Shown here in pieces: positions 17,017-26,236 of a stretch of 44,637 nucleotides of DNA. Numbering within the stretch: the first letter of the stretch is position 1; each line of letters opens with the position of its first letter. The translations under genes and the position numbers were made by a program. The notes beneath the pieces were generated by a model that did not search any database, was not told where the DNA came from, and worked only from the letters and a program-made list of their open reading frames with translations. The DNA lies in NCBI GenBank assembly GCA_945861245.1, contig CAMAUE010000029.1, positions 1 through 44,637 on the forward strand, given 5' to 3'. This DNA comes from Singulisphaera sp. GP187 (GTDB lineage: Bacteria; Planctomycetota; Planctomycetia; Gemmatales; Gemmataceae).

Positions 17017-17850
17017 TCACGAATCCGGCAACTGAACCTTTTCCCCACCCGTCGGCGTCAGCAGTTCGCCGAAGGTTTGCGGGCTAAGCGAATAGGCGAA
17101 CATCCGCACCGTCGCGTCACCCATCGCTATCAACCCTCCTTGCGGATAAGGCCCGCCCCAGCCGCCGGCTTTCAGGTTTGGCGGATTCGTCGTATCGGGA
17201 GCGAGCGTGACGAGCAGCGGCTGCCCCTTGACCCAATCCGGGCCGGCACGCATCGTACCCGCCGAGCCACCTGCGAAGATGTTGTGCGACCCGACGACTC
17301 CGCCGACCGCCTGGTAGTCGCGCGTGGAGATGTTGCCCTGCCCAGCGACAACTGTGTTGGACATGCCGTCGGTGATGTCCTTGAGCATGACGAGCCGATC
17401 TGGATTGTCGGGCTTCGAGGCATTCGCGGGATCGTTGATGTAGTTGTTGATGAAGAAATCGGTCCACGCCCCGAGGCCCGCTTGCGTTGAAGGTCGGCTT
17501 CGGCCGGGGCACATATAAGCTGGCACGTCCGTCGTTGGAGCGGGTGCATTGAATAGCGGTTGCTGGTCGATGAACAGCAGAATCTGAAACGCCCAGCTGC
17601 CGGACTTGTAGTCGCCGCCGATTGCTGCTTTCGTGCCGTTGAACGGCAGGCGTTTGTTGGCGTCGTGGAAAGCATGCATCGACAGGGCAATGTTCTTGAG
17701 GTTGTTGGTCGATTGCGTGCGAGCCGCCAGTGTGCGAATCTTTTGATCGCACGCCGGGATTAGCAGCAGGCCGGTCAGCACGACCAGGTGGACGACGACA
17801 ATCGCCTCCAGTCGGCTCACGCCGGCACGCGGGGTGTTCGTTAAGCGCAT
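17017..17850 (-). CDS. DUF1559-like protein with degenerate prepilin signal
   Basis: The protein has 277 residues from ATG 17850, which has AAGGAG upstream; the open frame extends to 18018 but the extension crosses a hairpin repeat. The body is clearly DUF1559 (ARTQSTNNLKNIALSMHAFH, SGSWAFQILLFIDQQPLF, DITDGMSNTVVAG) and parallels the protein at 9315-10340. Both signatures are altered. The prepilin motif reads GVSRLEAIVVVHLVVL in place of GFTLIELLVVIAIIAI, though Glu at +5 is kept, and the C-terminal GDG is GDA (LIAMGDATVRMF). Export may be reduced or use another route. It may be a decaying or specialised copy. Confidence 0.85.
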   Translation of the reverse strand: MRLTNTPRAGVSRLEAIVVVHLVVLTGLLLIPACDQKIRTLAARTQSTNNLKNIALSMHAFHDANKRLPFNGTKAAIGGDYKSGSWAFQILLFIDQQPLFNAPAPTTDVPAYMCPGRSRPSTQAGLGAWTDFFINNYINDPANASKPDNPDRLVMLKDITDGMSNTVVAGQGNISTRDYQAVGGVVGSHNIFAGGSAGTMRAGPDWVKGQPLLVTLAPDTTNPPNLKAGGWGGPYPQGGLIAMGDATVRMFAYSLSPQTFGELLTPTGGEKVQLPDS

Positions 17851-17938
17851 GGGGTTCTCCTTGAGAAAAGATGAGATGAATACAGATAGGTCGATTTCAC
17901 CACACTTTGATCGATGAGTCAAGTGGCATATTGGAATC

Positions 17939-17994
17939 GCCGCTTGCGGCTTAGAGTTCGGGTAGCACCACATGAGCGCTAAGCCGCAAGCGGC
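17939..17994. repeat. Intergenic inverted repeat, CCGCTTGCGGCTTAG family, partly decayed
   Basis: The 16-bp perfect arms 17939-17954 and 17979-17994 match the family. The inner part (GCGCTC) is intact only on the right side. Confidence 0.88.
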
Positions 17995-18081
17995 AATTCG
18001 GCCGCGCTTGACACCCATCGATATTGCCGCTATCTTATCTCATAACCCTCCTGTACGTTGCGCACATTTGGAGCATCCGTA

Positions 18082-19401
18082 ATGACGATCCACGCCAACC
18101 GTCGCGATTTTATCCGCGGTCTCGGTCTCAGCGCTGCGGCACTGCCGTTTATCACCAACCTTCCGGGCACCGCGTTCGCGAATCAGCAACGCCGCAAGCA
18201 ACGGCTCGTCATCATGTTCAGCCCGAACGGCGTTGTGCAGAACACGTTTTGGCCCGATGCCGAGGGCAGCCTGACCAATGTCACGCTGAAAGACAGCCTC
18301 AGCCCGCTCGAAGCGTACAAGTCGCGCATGCTCACACTGCACGGCGTGTGCGATCGCGTTCGCGGCGATGGCGACGCCCACATGCGCGGCATGGGTTGCC
18401 TGCTCACCGGCGTCGAGCTTTTCCCCGGCAACGTCCAGGGCGGCAGCGACACTCCCGCCGGCTGGGCGCGCGGCATCTCCATCGATCAAGAAATCAAAAC
18501 GCATCTCCAGGCCGATGCTGCCACACGCACACGCTTTGGCTCGCTCGAATTCGGCGTCATGGTCCCGAATCGCGCCGATACCTGGACGCGCATGGTTTAC
18601 GCGGGTGGGAATCGACCGATCTCGCCGATCGACGACCCGTACCAAATGTTCAACCGCCTCTATGGTCGCATGCGCGATCAGGCGACCGTTGGCAGCGTGC
18701 TCGACGATGTTCGTAACGATTTGCAACGCTTGTCCGGCGCGGTCGGCACCGATGACCGCCGACTGCTCGAACAACACGCGACCTTTGTGCGTGAAATGGA
18801 ACAGGACTTGCGCTCGACGCCAGCGGTCGGCCATGCCGTGCCCCAATTGGAACCGAACGTTCGCAATGAGAACAACAATATCCCGCGCACCTCGCGGATG
18901 CAGATCGATTTGATGGTCAACAGCTTCGTCAACGACTTCTCGCGCGTCGCCACGCTGCAGTACACAAACTCGGTCGGCATGGCACGCATGAATTGGCTCA
19001 ACGTCACCGAAGGCCATCACGAACTGTCGCACCGCCCCGACACCGACCGCACGGCTCAGGAGCAACTCACGCGCATCAATCGCTGGTTCTGCGAGCAGCT
19101 CGCGTATCTCACTCGCCGATTGGCCGAGACGCCGGAACCGGGCGGCACGGGCACGCTGCTCGACAACACCGTCATCGTCTGGACCAATGAGCTTGGCAAA
19201 GGCAATTCGCACACGCTTGACAACATCCCGTTCGTCGTCGTCGGCAACGGCGTCGACTTCCGCATGGGCCGATCGCTTCGCTACAATCGCGTGCCGCACA
19301 ACCGCCTGCTGTTAGCGCTGGCGCACGGTTTTGGGCATCGCCTCGCTCGCTTCGGCAACCCGAACTTCTGCGGCGACGGCGTGTTGAATAATTTGACGTA
19401 A
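18082..19401 (+). CDS. DUF1552 domain-containing Tat-exported protein (first copy)
   Basis: The protein has 439 residues from ATG 18082. The start is set by GGAG upstream and by a twin-arginine signal ([18 protein letters not shown]). Family features: [18 protein letters not shown] near 40, then [48 protein letters not shown] and [24 protein letters not shown]1552 proteins are secreted, related to the DUF1501/phosphatase-like fold, and typically encoded beside the large DUF1592/DUF1588 cytochrome protein, as here. The activity is unknown. It is the first of two DUF1552 genes in tandem, separated by a long hairpin. Confidence 0.92.
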   Translation: MTIHANRRDFIRGLGLSAAALPFITNLPGTAFANQQRRKQRLVIMFSPNGVVQNTFWPDAEGSLTNVTLKDSLSPLEAYKSRMLTLHGVCDRVRGDGDAHMRGMGCLLTGVELFPGNVQGGSDTPAGWARGISIDQEIKTHLQADAATRTRFGSLEFGVMVPNRADTWTRMVYAGGNRPISPIDDPYQMFNRLYGRMRDQATVGSVLDDVRNDLQRLSGAVGTDDRRLLEQHATFVREMEQDLRSTPAVGHAVPQLEPNVRNENNNIPRTSRMQIDLMVNSFVNDFSRVATLQYTNSVGMARMNWLNVTEGHHELSHRPDTDRTAQEQLTRINRWFCEQLAYLTRRLAETPEPGGTGTLLDNTVIVWTNELGKGNSHTLDNIPFVVVGNGVDFRMGRSLRYNRVPHNRLLLALAHGFGHRLARFGNPNFCGDGVLNNLT

Positions 19402-19407
19402 TAGACC

Positions 19408-19498
19408 GCCAAGCCCGCAGGCGAGCGTCAGCGAGCCTGCGCGGGTCATGCAACCTATCACCCGCGCAGCCTCGCTGACGCTCGCCTGCGGGCTTGGC
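19408..19498. repeat. Long intergenic inverted repeat
   Basis: The 39-bp arms 19408-19446 and 19460-19498 have a single mismatch and a 13-base centre. The arm begins GCCAAGCCCGCAGGCGAGCG. A spurious ATG at 19448 lies inside it. Confidence 0.96.
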
Positions 19499-19516
19499 AC
19501 TATTTTGGGGTTATCG

Positions 19517-20758
19517 ATGCATTCAGCTTCAATCCCTCGCCGAACGTTCCTACGTGGCACCGGCGTCGCGCTGGCACTCCCCTGGTTGGAATCGCTCGCA
19601 CCAGCGCAGAACGCACCGCGGCCCGCCGTGCCTCGACGCATGGTTGCGATCGAAACGAACATGGGCATCTTGCCGCAATTCTTCTTCCCGGCGACAGCAG
19701 GCCGTAATTACGCACTCACGCCGTATCTCAATATCCTGTCGCGGGTGCGTGACAAATTCACCGTCTTCTCCGGCGTCAGCCATCCCGGCGTGACCGGCGC
19801 TCATGCCGCCGAGAAATGCTTCCTCACCGGCACGCCACACCCCGAGCGCGGCGGGTTTCGCAACGGCATCTCGCTCGATCAACTCGCTGCGGAATCGGTC
19901 GGCAACCATACGCGCTTCCCGTCGCTGACCCTGGCGATGAGCGGCGAGAACAACCAAACACTCAGCTTCACCCGCAGCGGCGCGCCAATCCCCGCCGAAC
20001 GCAGCTCGAATCGGCTGTTCCAACGCCTGTTCGTGCAAGGCCGACAAGACGAGATCGCCGCCGTCGTTGAAGCGCTCAGACAACAGCGCAGCCTGCTCGA
20101 CTTTGTCGCCGACCAATCACGCCGACTCAATCGCACGCTCTCCCGTGCCGATCAACTTCGGCTCGACCAATATCTCACGTCGGTGCGCGAACTCGAACAA
20201 CGCCTCGCGGCCATGGAACAATGGGAACACCGCCCACGCCCGCGCGTCACGGCAACGGCGCCGCAAGACATCGACGACAACCGTGAGTTTGTTCGCAAGA
20301 CTCGGCTCATGTTCGACGTCGTCAAGCTCGCGCTCGAAACCGATTCGTCGCGTGTCATCTCGCTGTTCATCGACACGACCGTGATCCACAACCTCACGCA
20401 TCACGGCAATCGCCCCGAAGTACTTGCCGATTTGCGTGCGAAGGAAGAAGGCCAATTCGAGGCGCTCGATGGGTTCCTCCGCTCGCTCAACGACACGCAG
20501 GAAGCCGGCCAATCGCTGCTCGACCGCACGATGGTTCTCTACGGCACGTGCATGGGCAGCGCGAATTCGCACGCCAATACCAACCTGCCGACGCTGTTGG
20601 CGGGCGGCGGTTTTCGGCATGGCCAACATCTCGCATTCGACCAGCAGAACAACTATCCGCTGACCAATTTGTTCGTGTCGATGCTGCAACGGCTTGGCAT
20701 CGAAACGAACGAATTCTCATCAGGCCGCGGCACGATGCGCGGGCTGGAGATGGTGTAA
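19517..20758 (+). CDS. DUF1552 domain-containing Tat-exported protein (second copy)
   Basis: The protein has 413 residues from ATG 19517; the longer frame from 19448 starts inside the hairpin repeat and is rejected. The N-terminus SIPRRTFLRGTGVALALPWL is a clear Tat signal. Family features include RRMVAIETNMGILPQFFFP, GVSHPGVTGAHAAEKCFLTG, GISLDQLAAE, MFDVVKLALETDSSRVISLF and LYGTCMGSANSHANTNLPTL. It diverges strongly from the preceding DUF1552 protein, so the pair is not a recent duplication. It sits between that gene and the cytochrome-type gene in one direction, with a hairpin repeat at each junction. Confidence 0.92.
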   Translation: MHSASIPRRTFLRGTGVALALPWLESLAPAQNAPRPAVPRRMVAIETNMGILPQFFFPATAGRNYALTPYLNILSRVRDKFTVFSGVSHPGVTGAHAAEKCFLTGTPHPERGGFRNGISLDQLAAESVGNHTRFPSLTLAMSGENNQTLSFTRSGAPIPAERSSNRLFQRLFVQGRQDEIAAVVEALRQQRSLLDFVADQSRRLNRTLSRADQLRLDQYLTSVRELEQRLAAMEQWEHRPRPRVTATAPQDIDDNREFVRKTRLMFDVVKLALETDSSRVISLFIDTTVIHNLTHHGNRPEVLADLRAKEEGQFEALDGFLRSLNDTQEAGQSLLDRTMVLYGTCMGSANSHANTNLPTLLAGGGFRHGQHLAFDQQNNYPLTNLFVSMLQRLGIETNEFSSGRGTMRGLEMV

Positions 20759-20769
20759 TCTACGACATT

Positions 20770-20823
20770 CCGCTTGCGGCTTAGCGCTCAGCGGGACCCT
20801 GTTGAGCGCTAAGCCGCAAGCGG
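20770..20823. repeat. Intergenic inverted repeat, CCGCTTGCGGCTTAGCGCTC family
   Basis: The perfect 21-bp arms 20770-20790 and 20803-20823 enclose 12 bases, between the second DUF1552 gene and the cytochrome-type gene. Confidence 0.95.
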
Positions 20824-20856
20824 CAATTCGGAACCTTCAACGATTCAGTATTATTC

Positions 20857-23466
20857 ATGAGTCAACCAGCAAATATCTACCCCATCGCGGTCGCAATTCT
20901 TACCGCGCTGGCGTGCGTCGTCCCCGCCCGCGCCCAGACGCCGTTCTTCGAGAAGCATTGCCACGCCTGTCATGACACGAGTTCCAAACGCGGCGGCCTG
21001 GACCTCACCGCGCTCAAACTCGATGCGAGCAACGCCGAACAATTCGCTCACTTGCTAAAGATCCACGACCGCATCGAATCCGGCGAAATGCCTCCTAAGA
21101 ACAAGCCACGCCCGACTGCCGAGGAGAAATCGTCTTCGTTGAAAACGCTGCATGATGTGCTCGTGAAAGCCGAATCGGCAAAGCTCGCGAACGATGGCCG
21201 CACTCGCTTGCGCCGACTGACACGCGTCGAATACGAAAACACGATGCGCGATTTGTTCGATATGCCCGGACTGTTATTGCAGGGTGAACTGCCGGCCGAC
21301 GGTTCGGCACACGGCTTCGACAACAACAGCGACGCGTTGGACATCTCGCACGTCAATCTCGCCAAATACCTCAAGGCGGCGGATCATACGCTTACCATGG
21401 CCATCGCGACGCAACCGAAACCGCCAAGCGTGACGAAGCAGCGCATCTCGCTCGCCAATCCGCACGGGTTCGTCGCTCATGTACTGCTACATGGCGACGG
21501 CGTGTTGCTCAAGAACAAACAGCCCGACCCCGAATTTCCGCCGGCCGGCGAGCACATGCATATCGATCAAGGTGCTCACGAAAGAATGGGGGCTTTCCGC
21601 AATGGCAGCAGCGTCGGCCTGTTTCGCCATGAGGACGAGTCGTTCCATCCCTACTTCATCGAGTTCGTCACAATCTATCCGGGCAACTACCGCATCCGCA
21701 CGTCGCTGTGGAGCTTCCAATGGGACAAGGGCAAAGTGCTGCTCGCCCGCGGCACCGAGGCGGCCCGGCTGTCAATCGTGCAACTCACCGGCGACGGTCG
21801 CGGCGGCGGGCATCCGAGCACCGTGCTTGGCTACTACGACGCGCCGTCGCTCAACGAAAAAGTACACGACATCACCACCTGGCTGAACAAAAACGAAATC
21901 GTCGGCTTCAATGCAGCCTCGCTCGCACCTGGCGCTAACACCCGCGGCAAGAACCGCGCGATGGGCTTCGTCGGTCCAGGAATTGCGTGCGACTATCTCG
22001 ACATCGAAGGCCCGCTGCACGACGTTTGGCCGCCGCGCGCCCATCAGATACTGTTCGGTGATCTGCCTCTCGTCGAGTTCAAGGCGAAGGCCGGCACACC
22101 GAAACGCAAGCTCGTCAGGCAAGAGATGGGCGCGGGCAAGAATCGTCCCGATCCGTCGCTGGGGCTGTGGACCGTGCACAGCGATCAACCGCTGATTGAT
22201 GCCGATCGCTTGCTCGGAAAGTTCCTGCCGCGAGCGTTTCGCCGTCCCGTCACACCGGAGATTCGCAAGCAATATGTCGCGAAGGTCGAGGAACGGCTCA
22301 AAGCAGGCGAATGCTTTGAATTGGCGATGCGCTGGGTGTATCGGGCGGCCCTCCTTTCGCCGGACTTTCTCTACCACATCGAACCGACGGAAAAGATTGA
22401 CGACCATGCCTTAGCTTGCCGGCTGTCGTACTTTTTCTGGCGAACGATGCCCGACGAAAAACTGATGCACCTGGCGGCATTGGGCAAGCTGCGCGACGGC
22501 GTCGTGTTGCGCGGCGAAGTCGAGCGGTTGCTCGCCGATGGGAAGTCCCAGCGTTTCGTTGAGGATTTCCTTGGCCAATGGCTCAAGCTGCGTTCAATCG
22601 CCGCGACCGACCCGGATCGCAAACTGTATCCCGAATTCAACATGTACTTACAGGATTCGACGGTCGCCGAGACGCGAGCCTACTTTCGCGAGTTGCTCGA
22701 CAAGAATCTCGATGCGAGTTATCTCGTCAAGTCTGATTTCGCGTTGCTGAACGAACGTCTCGCGGTGCACTATGGCATTGAGGGCGTCAGCGGCTCGCAG
22801 ATCCGGCGAGTCTCGCTGCCTGCGGGATCCCCGCGTGGGGCGTTCTTGACACAGGCATCGATCCTGCGAATTACGGCCAATGGCACGACGACATCGCCCG
22901 TGCCGCGCGGTGCGTTTGTCTTGGATCGCCTGCTTGGCCAACCGCCCGAACCGCCGCCGCCGAATATCCCCGCGATTGAGCCGGACGTGCGCGGCGCGAA
23001 GACGATCCGCGAGCAACTCGCCAAGCATCGCGATAATCCGTCGTGTGCATCGTGTCATGCGAAGATCGACCCGCCAGGTTTCGCGCTCGAAGCGTTCGAC
23101 GTCATCGGCGGCTTCCGCACGCGCTATCGCTCGATCGGCGCCGGCGACCCGGCGCCACGCGGCAAGATCGATCCGTTCATCGGCATCCAGTTCAAGCTCG
23201 GGCCAAAAGTCGATGCCAGCGGCACGCTTCCCGATGGCCGAGAGTTTCTCGCTATCAACGACTACCAGAACCTGATCGCCGCCGATCGCGAACGACTGTT
23301 GAAGAATCTCGCCGGTCAATTCGCGATTTACGGCGCCGCCCGCAACCTGACGTTCAGCGATCGCGCTCCGATCGCCACGATCGTTGCCAACACGAATAAG
23401 CAAGGCGGCGGTATCCGCACGCTGATCCATGAGTTGACACAGAGTGCGTTGTTTCAGACGCGGTAG
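20857..23466 (+). CDS. Planctomycete cytochrome protein, DUF1587-DUF1592-DUF1595-DUF1588-DUF1585 type
   Basis: The protein has 869 residues. After a signal peptide (cleavage near residue 27) comes a PSCyt1-like haem motif C35-H-A-C38-H39. DUF1587 follows (LRRLTRVEYENTMRDLFDM near 120), then a carbohydrate-binding-like middle, DUF1595 (FLPRAFRRPVTPE near 458), DUF1592 (RLSYFFWRTMPDEKLMHLA near 523) and DUF1588 with a second haem motif C730-A-S-C733-H734 and KIDPPGFALEAFDVIGGFR. The C-terminus is DUF1585 (FAIYGAARNLTFSDRAPI). Two c-type haems are expected on the outer side of the cytoplasmic membrane. Such proteins are regularly paired with DUF1552 proteins; electron transfer linked to polymer degradation has been suggested but is unproven. 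Upstream Shine-Dalgarno is weak. Confidence 0.93.
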   Translation: MSQPANIYPIAVAILTALACVVPARAQTPFFEKHCHACHDTSSKRGGLDLTALKLDASNAEQFAHLLKIHDRIESGEMPPKNKPRPTAEEKSSSLKTLHDVLVKAESAKLANDGRTRLRRLTRVEYENTMRDLFDMPGLLLQGELPADGSAHGFDNNSDALDISHVNLAKYLKAADHTLTMAIATQPKPPSVTKQRISLANPHGFVAHVLLHGDGVLLKNKQPDPEFPPAGEHMHIDQGAHERMGAFRNGSSVGLFRHEDESFHPYFIEFVTIYPGNYRIRTSLWSFQWDKGKVLLARGTEAARLSIVQLTGDGRGGGHPSTVLGYYDAPSLNEKVHDITTWLNKNEIVGFNAASLAPGANTRGKNRAMGFVGPGIACDYLDIEGPLHDVWPPRAHQILFGDLPLVEFKAKAGTPKRKLVRQEMGAGKNRPDPSLGLWTVHSDQPLIDADRLLGKFLPRAFRRPVTPEIRKQYVAKVEERLKAGECFELAMRWVYRAALLSPDFLYHIEPTEKIDDHALACRLSYFFWRTMPDEKLMHLAALGKLRDGVVLRGEVERLLADGKSQRFVEDFLGQWLKLRSIAATDPDRKLYPEFNMYLQDSTVAETRAYFRELLDKNLDASYLVKSDFALLNERLAVHYGIEGVSGSQIRRVSLPAGSPRGAFLTQASILRITANGTTTSPVPRGAFVLDRLLGQPPEPPPPNIPAIEPDVRGAKTIREQLAKHRDNPSCASCHAKIDPPGFALEAFDVIGGFRTRYRSIGAGDPAPRGKIDPFIGIQFKLGPKVDASGTLPDGREFLAINDYQNLIAADRERLLKNLAGQFAIYGAARNLTFSDRAPIATIVANTNKQGGGIRTLIHELTQSALFQTR

Positions 23467-23477
23467 TTTGCCTTTCT

Positions 23478-23533
23478 GCCGCTTGCGGCTTAGCGCTCGC
23501 GCGGCGCCATACGAGCGCTAAGCCGCAAGCGGC
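23478..23533. repeat. Intergenic inverted repeat, CCGCTTGCGGCTTAGCGCTC family
   Basis: The perfect 22-bp arms 23478-23499 and 23512-23533 enclose 12 bases. The element starts 12 bases after the preceding stop codon. Confidence 0.95.
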
Positions 23534-23550
23534 GATCGCAGTGGAGATGT

Positions 23551-24087
23551 ATGCGAATTCTAATCATGCTCGGTACCATCTGTTGTCTGCTCGTCACACC
23601 AATCGCGAGCGCTCAGCCGATCAAGCATCAAATCACTGGCCTGTTCATGCCCGAACGCGAACGCGATCTGCGCGAGGTGTGCGACAAACTCGCGGATATC
23701 AAGCTCGTGTCCATCAACTATAAAAACGCCGAAGCGACGTTCGACTATGTGCCGGCGAAGCTGTTTCCGAAGCAGACGCCCGAACAGATCGTGCAAAAGC
23801 TTGACAACTTGCTGCGCTCGGCGTCGAACAGCACGTTCGGCGTGAAGCCACGGTGTGCGCTGCCGGCAGACAAGCTGACGTTCGTCGAAATCCCCGCTGG
23901 CGGCCTTGATTGCAAGGCATGTTGCCTGACGGCGTATGAGGCGATTTACAAAATCGACGGCGTCGAACGCGCCACCGCCAACTTCCGCGACGGCAAAATA
24001 ACCGCGTGGATCGATAGTCGCAAAACCGATCGCCCCACGCTCGAAACCGCCCTGAAGAATCGTGGCGTGACCATCGGGAAACGCTGA
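23551..24087 (+). CDS. Secreted HMA-like (heavy-metal-associated fold) protein
   Basis: The 178-residue protein has a signal peptide (MRILIMLGTICCLLVT to SAQ) and probably two ferredoxin-like modules. The first (about 27-95) resembles an HMA fold without the Cys pair (LVSINYKNAEATFDYVPAK). The second (about 112-177) keeps the metal-type loop GLDCKACCLTAYEAI with C121-x-x-C124, followed by IDGVERATANFRDGKITAW. HMA domains bind Cu(I) or Zn(II) through CxxC, so an extracytoplasmic metal-binding role is possible. The loop differs from the usual GMxCxxC, so this stays an inference. It trails the DUF1552/cytochrome genes, where haem or metal delivery would make sense, but a link is not shown. Confidence 0.75.
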   Translation: MRILIMLGTICCLLVTPIASAQPIKHQITGLFMPERERDLREVCDKLADIKLVSINYKNAEATFDYVPAKLFPKQTPEQIVQKLDNLLRSASNSTFGVKPRCALPADKLTFVEIPAGGLDCKACCLTAYEAIYKIDGVERATANFRDGKITAWIDSRKTDRPTLETALKNRGVTIGKR

Positions 24088-24141
24088 TCGCCCTCAAGTA
24101 GGCCAAGAAGATCACGATCCACCGTAGGATGTTTCACGCCG

Positions 24142-25650
24142 CTATTTCGTGGCCGGCGTGAACGCGGGCGGCAGTGGGAGGTTTAGCACAGGCAGCGTCA
24201 GCGTTGTCCTGCCTTGCGGATAGGGCAAGGCCGCGGAGGGTTGCATTGATGCCGGCTGAACATTATTTGCAGGCAGTAGCAGCGGCGGCTCGCTGAGCTT
24301 TCCCTTGGGTTCCAAGTTGTACAGCGGCGGAGCCCGCAACGCCGGATCATTGGGCATTCTCGCGAATGGCAATGCGGGGTAATCTTTGTTCGACTTCAAT
24401 GCGTTGGGCCGTGTGTCCGGATAAATGGCCCGTAGTTCGTTCATATCTGGCGCGTACGGCGCCACTGGCGGCTCCTTCGCTCCATTCAGCCGCGTGTTCG
24501 GATAAATCGCCGGCGCCTGCTGCGTTTCGGGCATCTTCTTGGTAGCGGGGTAGAACGTCTCGCCGGTCGTCGGCATTTTCAAGGTTGGCGCATAGGGTTG
24601 TATCTGCGGGCCAAGCCATTTCACGATAGCGGGGACGAATTTGAGCGCGGTCGGGCCGTCGTGTCGGCCGTCTGGCTCGAAGGCCACAGCGACGCCCCAA
24701 CCACGATGCTTGGCGTAGTACAGGAAGCTTTCGACTTGGGCGTCGATATTAAACTCATCGCGGCCGGCGTACCCGACGAACATCGATAACTCGCCATTGC
24801 GAAGCCCAGTGCGGATGGCGAGTTCGAGCGGGTTGTTCCAGACGATATTTACCATGGCTTCGTCTCCGATGCCGAAAACTGGTTCGATAAATTGGGCGGT
24901 ACGAATCTTGGCGAGACCATAGTAGTCGGCGATGACTTCGGTGGGATTGTCGAACGAGGTTCGCCAGGCCCATTTGCGGGGATCGAATTTGGCCCTGGGA
25001 TTGCCGTTGACATCGCACCAGCGCAGGTTGAGCGCGGGATGAACGCCGATGACGATGCCGAAGGCGTTGCGATGGCGCAGACCGATGTTGAAGGCGGCGA
25101 ATCCGCCCATCGAAGCGCCGGCGAGGATATGCGCCTCACGCTCGGGGCGGATCGGATAGCGCTGCGTGACGAAGTCCCACACGTCGGCCAGGATGAAGTC
25201 CTCGAACGGGCCGCTGCGCGAGTTCAAAAACATACTGCCTGGTTTTCCGATATTGCCCCGACCGTCCATCGAACCATCCGGAGCGGCGATGATCAACGGC
25301 GGCAGTTTGCCCGAGGCGATAGCGTCGTCGATGAGCGGAACGAGATCCAGGAACGTGCGCTCGTCCATGCAAAACGGATGGAGATACAACATAAACGGAT
25401 ACTGCACGCTCGGCGTGTAACCCGGCGGAAGATAGACGTAGAGATCGCGCCATTGATGCAGCGAGCGCGACCAGATGCGATGGTCCTGGCCGTGGTTGCC
25501 TGTGTGGTCGATCATTCGGCCTTTGAGGCGGCGGCAGAAGTGGACAAAATCGAACTCGTCCTTGCCTTTGTAATCTTGAGCGTGGACGCTGCTGGTGCAG
25601 CATCCGAAGAGCAGTCCCAGGCCAAACAGATAGCGTGCAACGAATTTCAT
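24142..25650 (-). CDS. Secreted PF00756-type esterase (alpha/beta hydrolase) with Pro-rich tail
   Basis: The protein has 502 residues from ATG 25650 (GGAG upstream); the open frame to 25758 is not needed. The signal peptide contains LFGC (Cys17), so it may be a lipoprotein. The hydrolase domain covers about 55-375: RDLYVYLPPGYTP, then YPFMLYLHPFCMDE, the nucleophile elbow G-A-S180-M-G-G, GYAGRDEFN for the acid, and FEPDGRHDGPTA for the His. This is the esterase D/feruloyl-esterase/antigen 85 fold. The last 120 residues are low complexity, with repeated blocks such as IYPNTRLN and IYPDTRPN, probably a linker or surface-attachment segment. The substrate is unknown. It is divergent from the pterin dehydratase gene. 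Confidence 0.85.
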   Translation of the reverse strand: MKFVARYLFGLGLLFGCCTSSVHAQDYKGKDEFDFVHFCRRLKGRMIDHTGNHGQDHRIWSRSLHQWRDLYVYLPPGYTPSVQYPFMLYLHPFCMDERTFLDLVPLIDDAIASGKLPPLIIAAPDGSMDGRGNIGKPGSMFLNSRSGPFEDFILADVWDFVTQRYPIRPEREAHILAGASMGGFAAFNIGLRHRNAFGIVIGVHPALNLRWCDVNGNPRAKFDPRKWAWRTSFDNPTEVIADYYGLAKIRTAQFIEPVFGIGDEAMVNIVWNNPLELAIRTGLRNGELSMFVGYAGRDEFNIDAQVESFLYYAKHRGWGVAVAFEPDGRHDGPTALKFVPAIVKWLGPQIQPYAPTLKMPTTGETFYPATKKMPETQQAPAIYPNTRLNGAKEPPVAPYAPDMNELRAIYPDTRPNALKSNKDYPALPFARMPNDPALRAPPLYNLEPKGKLSEPPLLLPANNVQPASMQPSAALPYPQGRTTLTLPVLNLPLPPAFTPATK

Positions 25651-25879
25651 CGGAATCTCCGCGACCAGGCGTCGTCGCTTTTCAAGACGGGAAATCGGTG
25701 AGTCTGATATAATCCATCGGATCGGCAAAATCGGAACATCCAGCCAGGCCGGATGCAATCTTCAAAATTGTTGGCAAGCGGGATAAACTTTGCCGATTTC
25801 GCCGATGAGCGGTCGATTTGCGACGATAGCCCATGCTCGCCTTGCCACTCAAGTTGCCCGATTTAACGGGAGCGGATCC

Positions 25880-26236
25880 ATGCCGACCAGCAGCGAATTG
25901 GCGAATCGTCGATGTGTTCCATGCGGCGGCGGCGCAACGGCGTTGACGCCAAAGCAGGTCGCTGAACTTTTGGGTGCAGTGACCGGGTGGCTTCCGACCG
26001 CTGACGGCAAACGTCTGCGGCGGGAATGGCGCGTTCTCGATTTCGCGACAGCCTTGGACTTTTTCCAGCGGATTCTGCCGATTGCCGAGGAGGAAGATCA
26101 CCACCCGGATCTGCATGTGACAGGGTATCGAAATGTCGTCATCGAAATTTGGACCCATGCCGTCGGCGCGTTGACGGAAAACGACTTCATCCTGGCAGCG
26201 AAGATCGACGCCCTACCCGTGGCAACGAAGGGTTAG
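25880..26236 (+). CDS. phhB: 4a-hydroxytetrahydrobiopterin dehydratase (pterin-4a-carbinolamine dehydratase)
   Basis: This compact enzyme (118 residues) dehydrates 4a-hydroxytetrahydrobiopterin during recycling of the pterin cofactor of aromatic amino acid hydroxylases. The family signature is intact: EEEDHHPDLHVTGYRNVVIE, then WTHAVGALTENDFILAAKID. LTPKQVAELL and GWLPTADGKRLRREW form the N-terminal half. ATG 25880 is chosen because GGGAGCGG sits immediately upstream; the frame opens earlier without support. Its stop overlaps by 4 bases the stop of the convergent unknown gene. No phenylalanine hydroxylase is in the window, and in some bacteria this protein acts in molybdopterin or other pterin metabolism. 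Confidence 0.92.
   Translation: MPTSSELANRRCVPCGGGATALTPKQVAELLGAVTGWLPTADGKRLRREWRVLDFATALDFFQRILPIAEEEDHHPDLHVTGYRNVVIEIWTHAVGALTENDFILAAKIDALPVATKG

Noticed and set aside
19448..19516. N-terminal extension of the second DUF1552 protein
   Set aside because: It is translated from the right part of a 39-bp inverted repeat, and the natural Tat signal begins at ATG 19517.
16936..23533. CRISPR array formed by the repeated CCGCTTGCGGCTTAGCGCTC units
   Set aside because: Copies are kilobases apart, arranged as inverted pairs, with no regular spacers and no cas genes.
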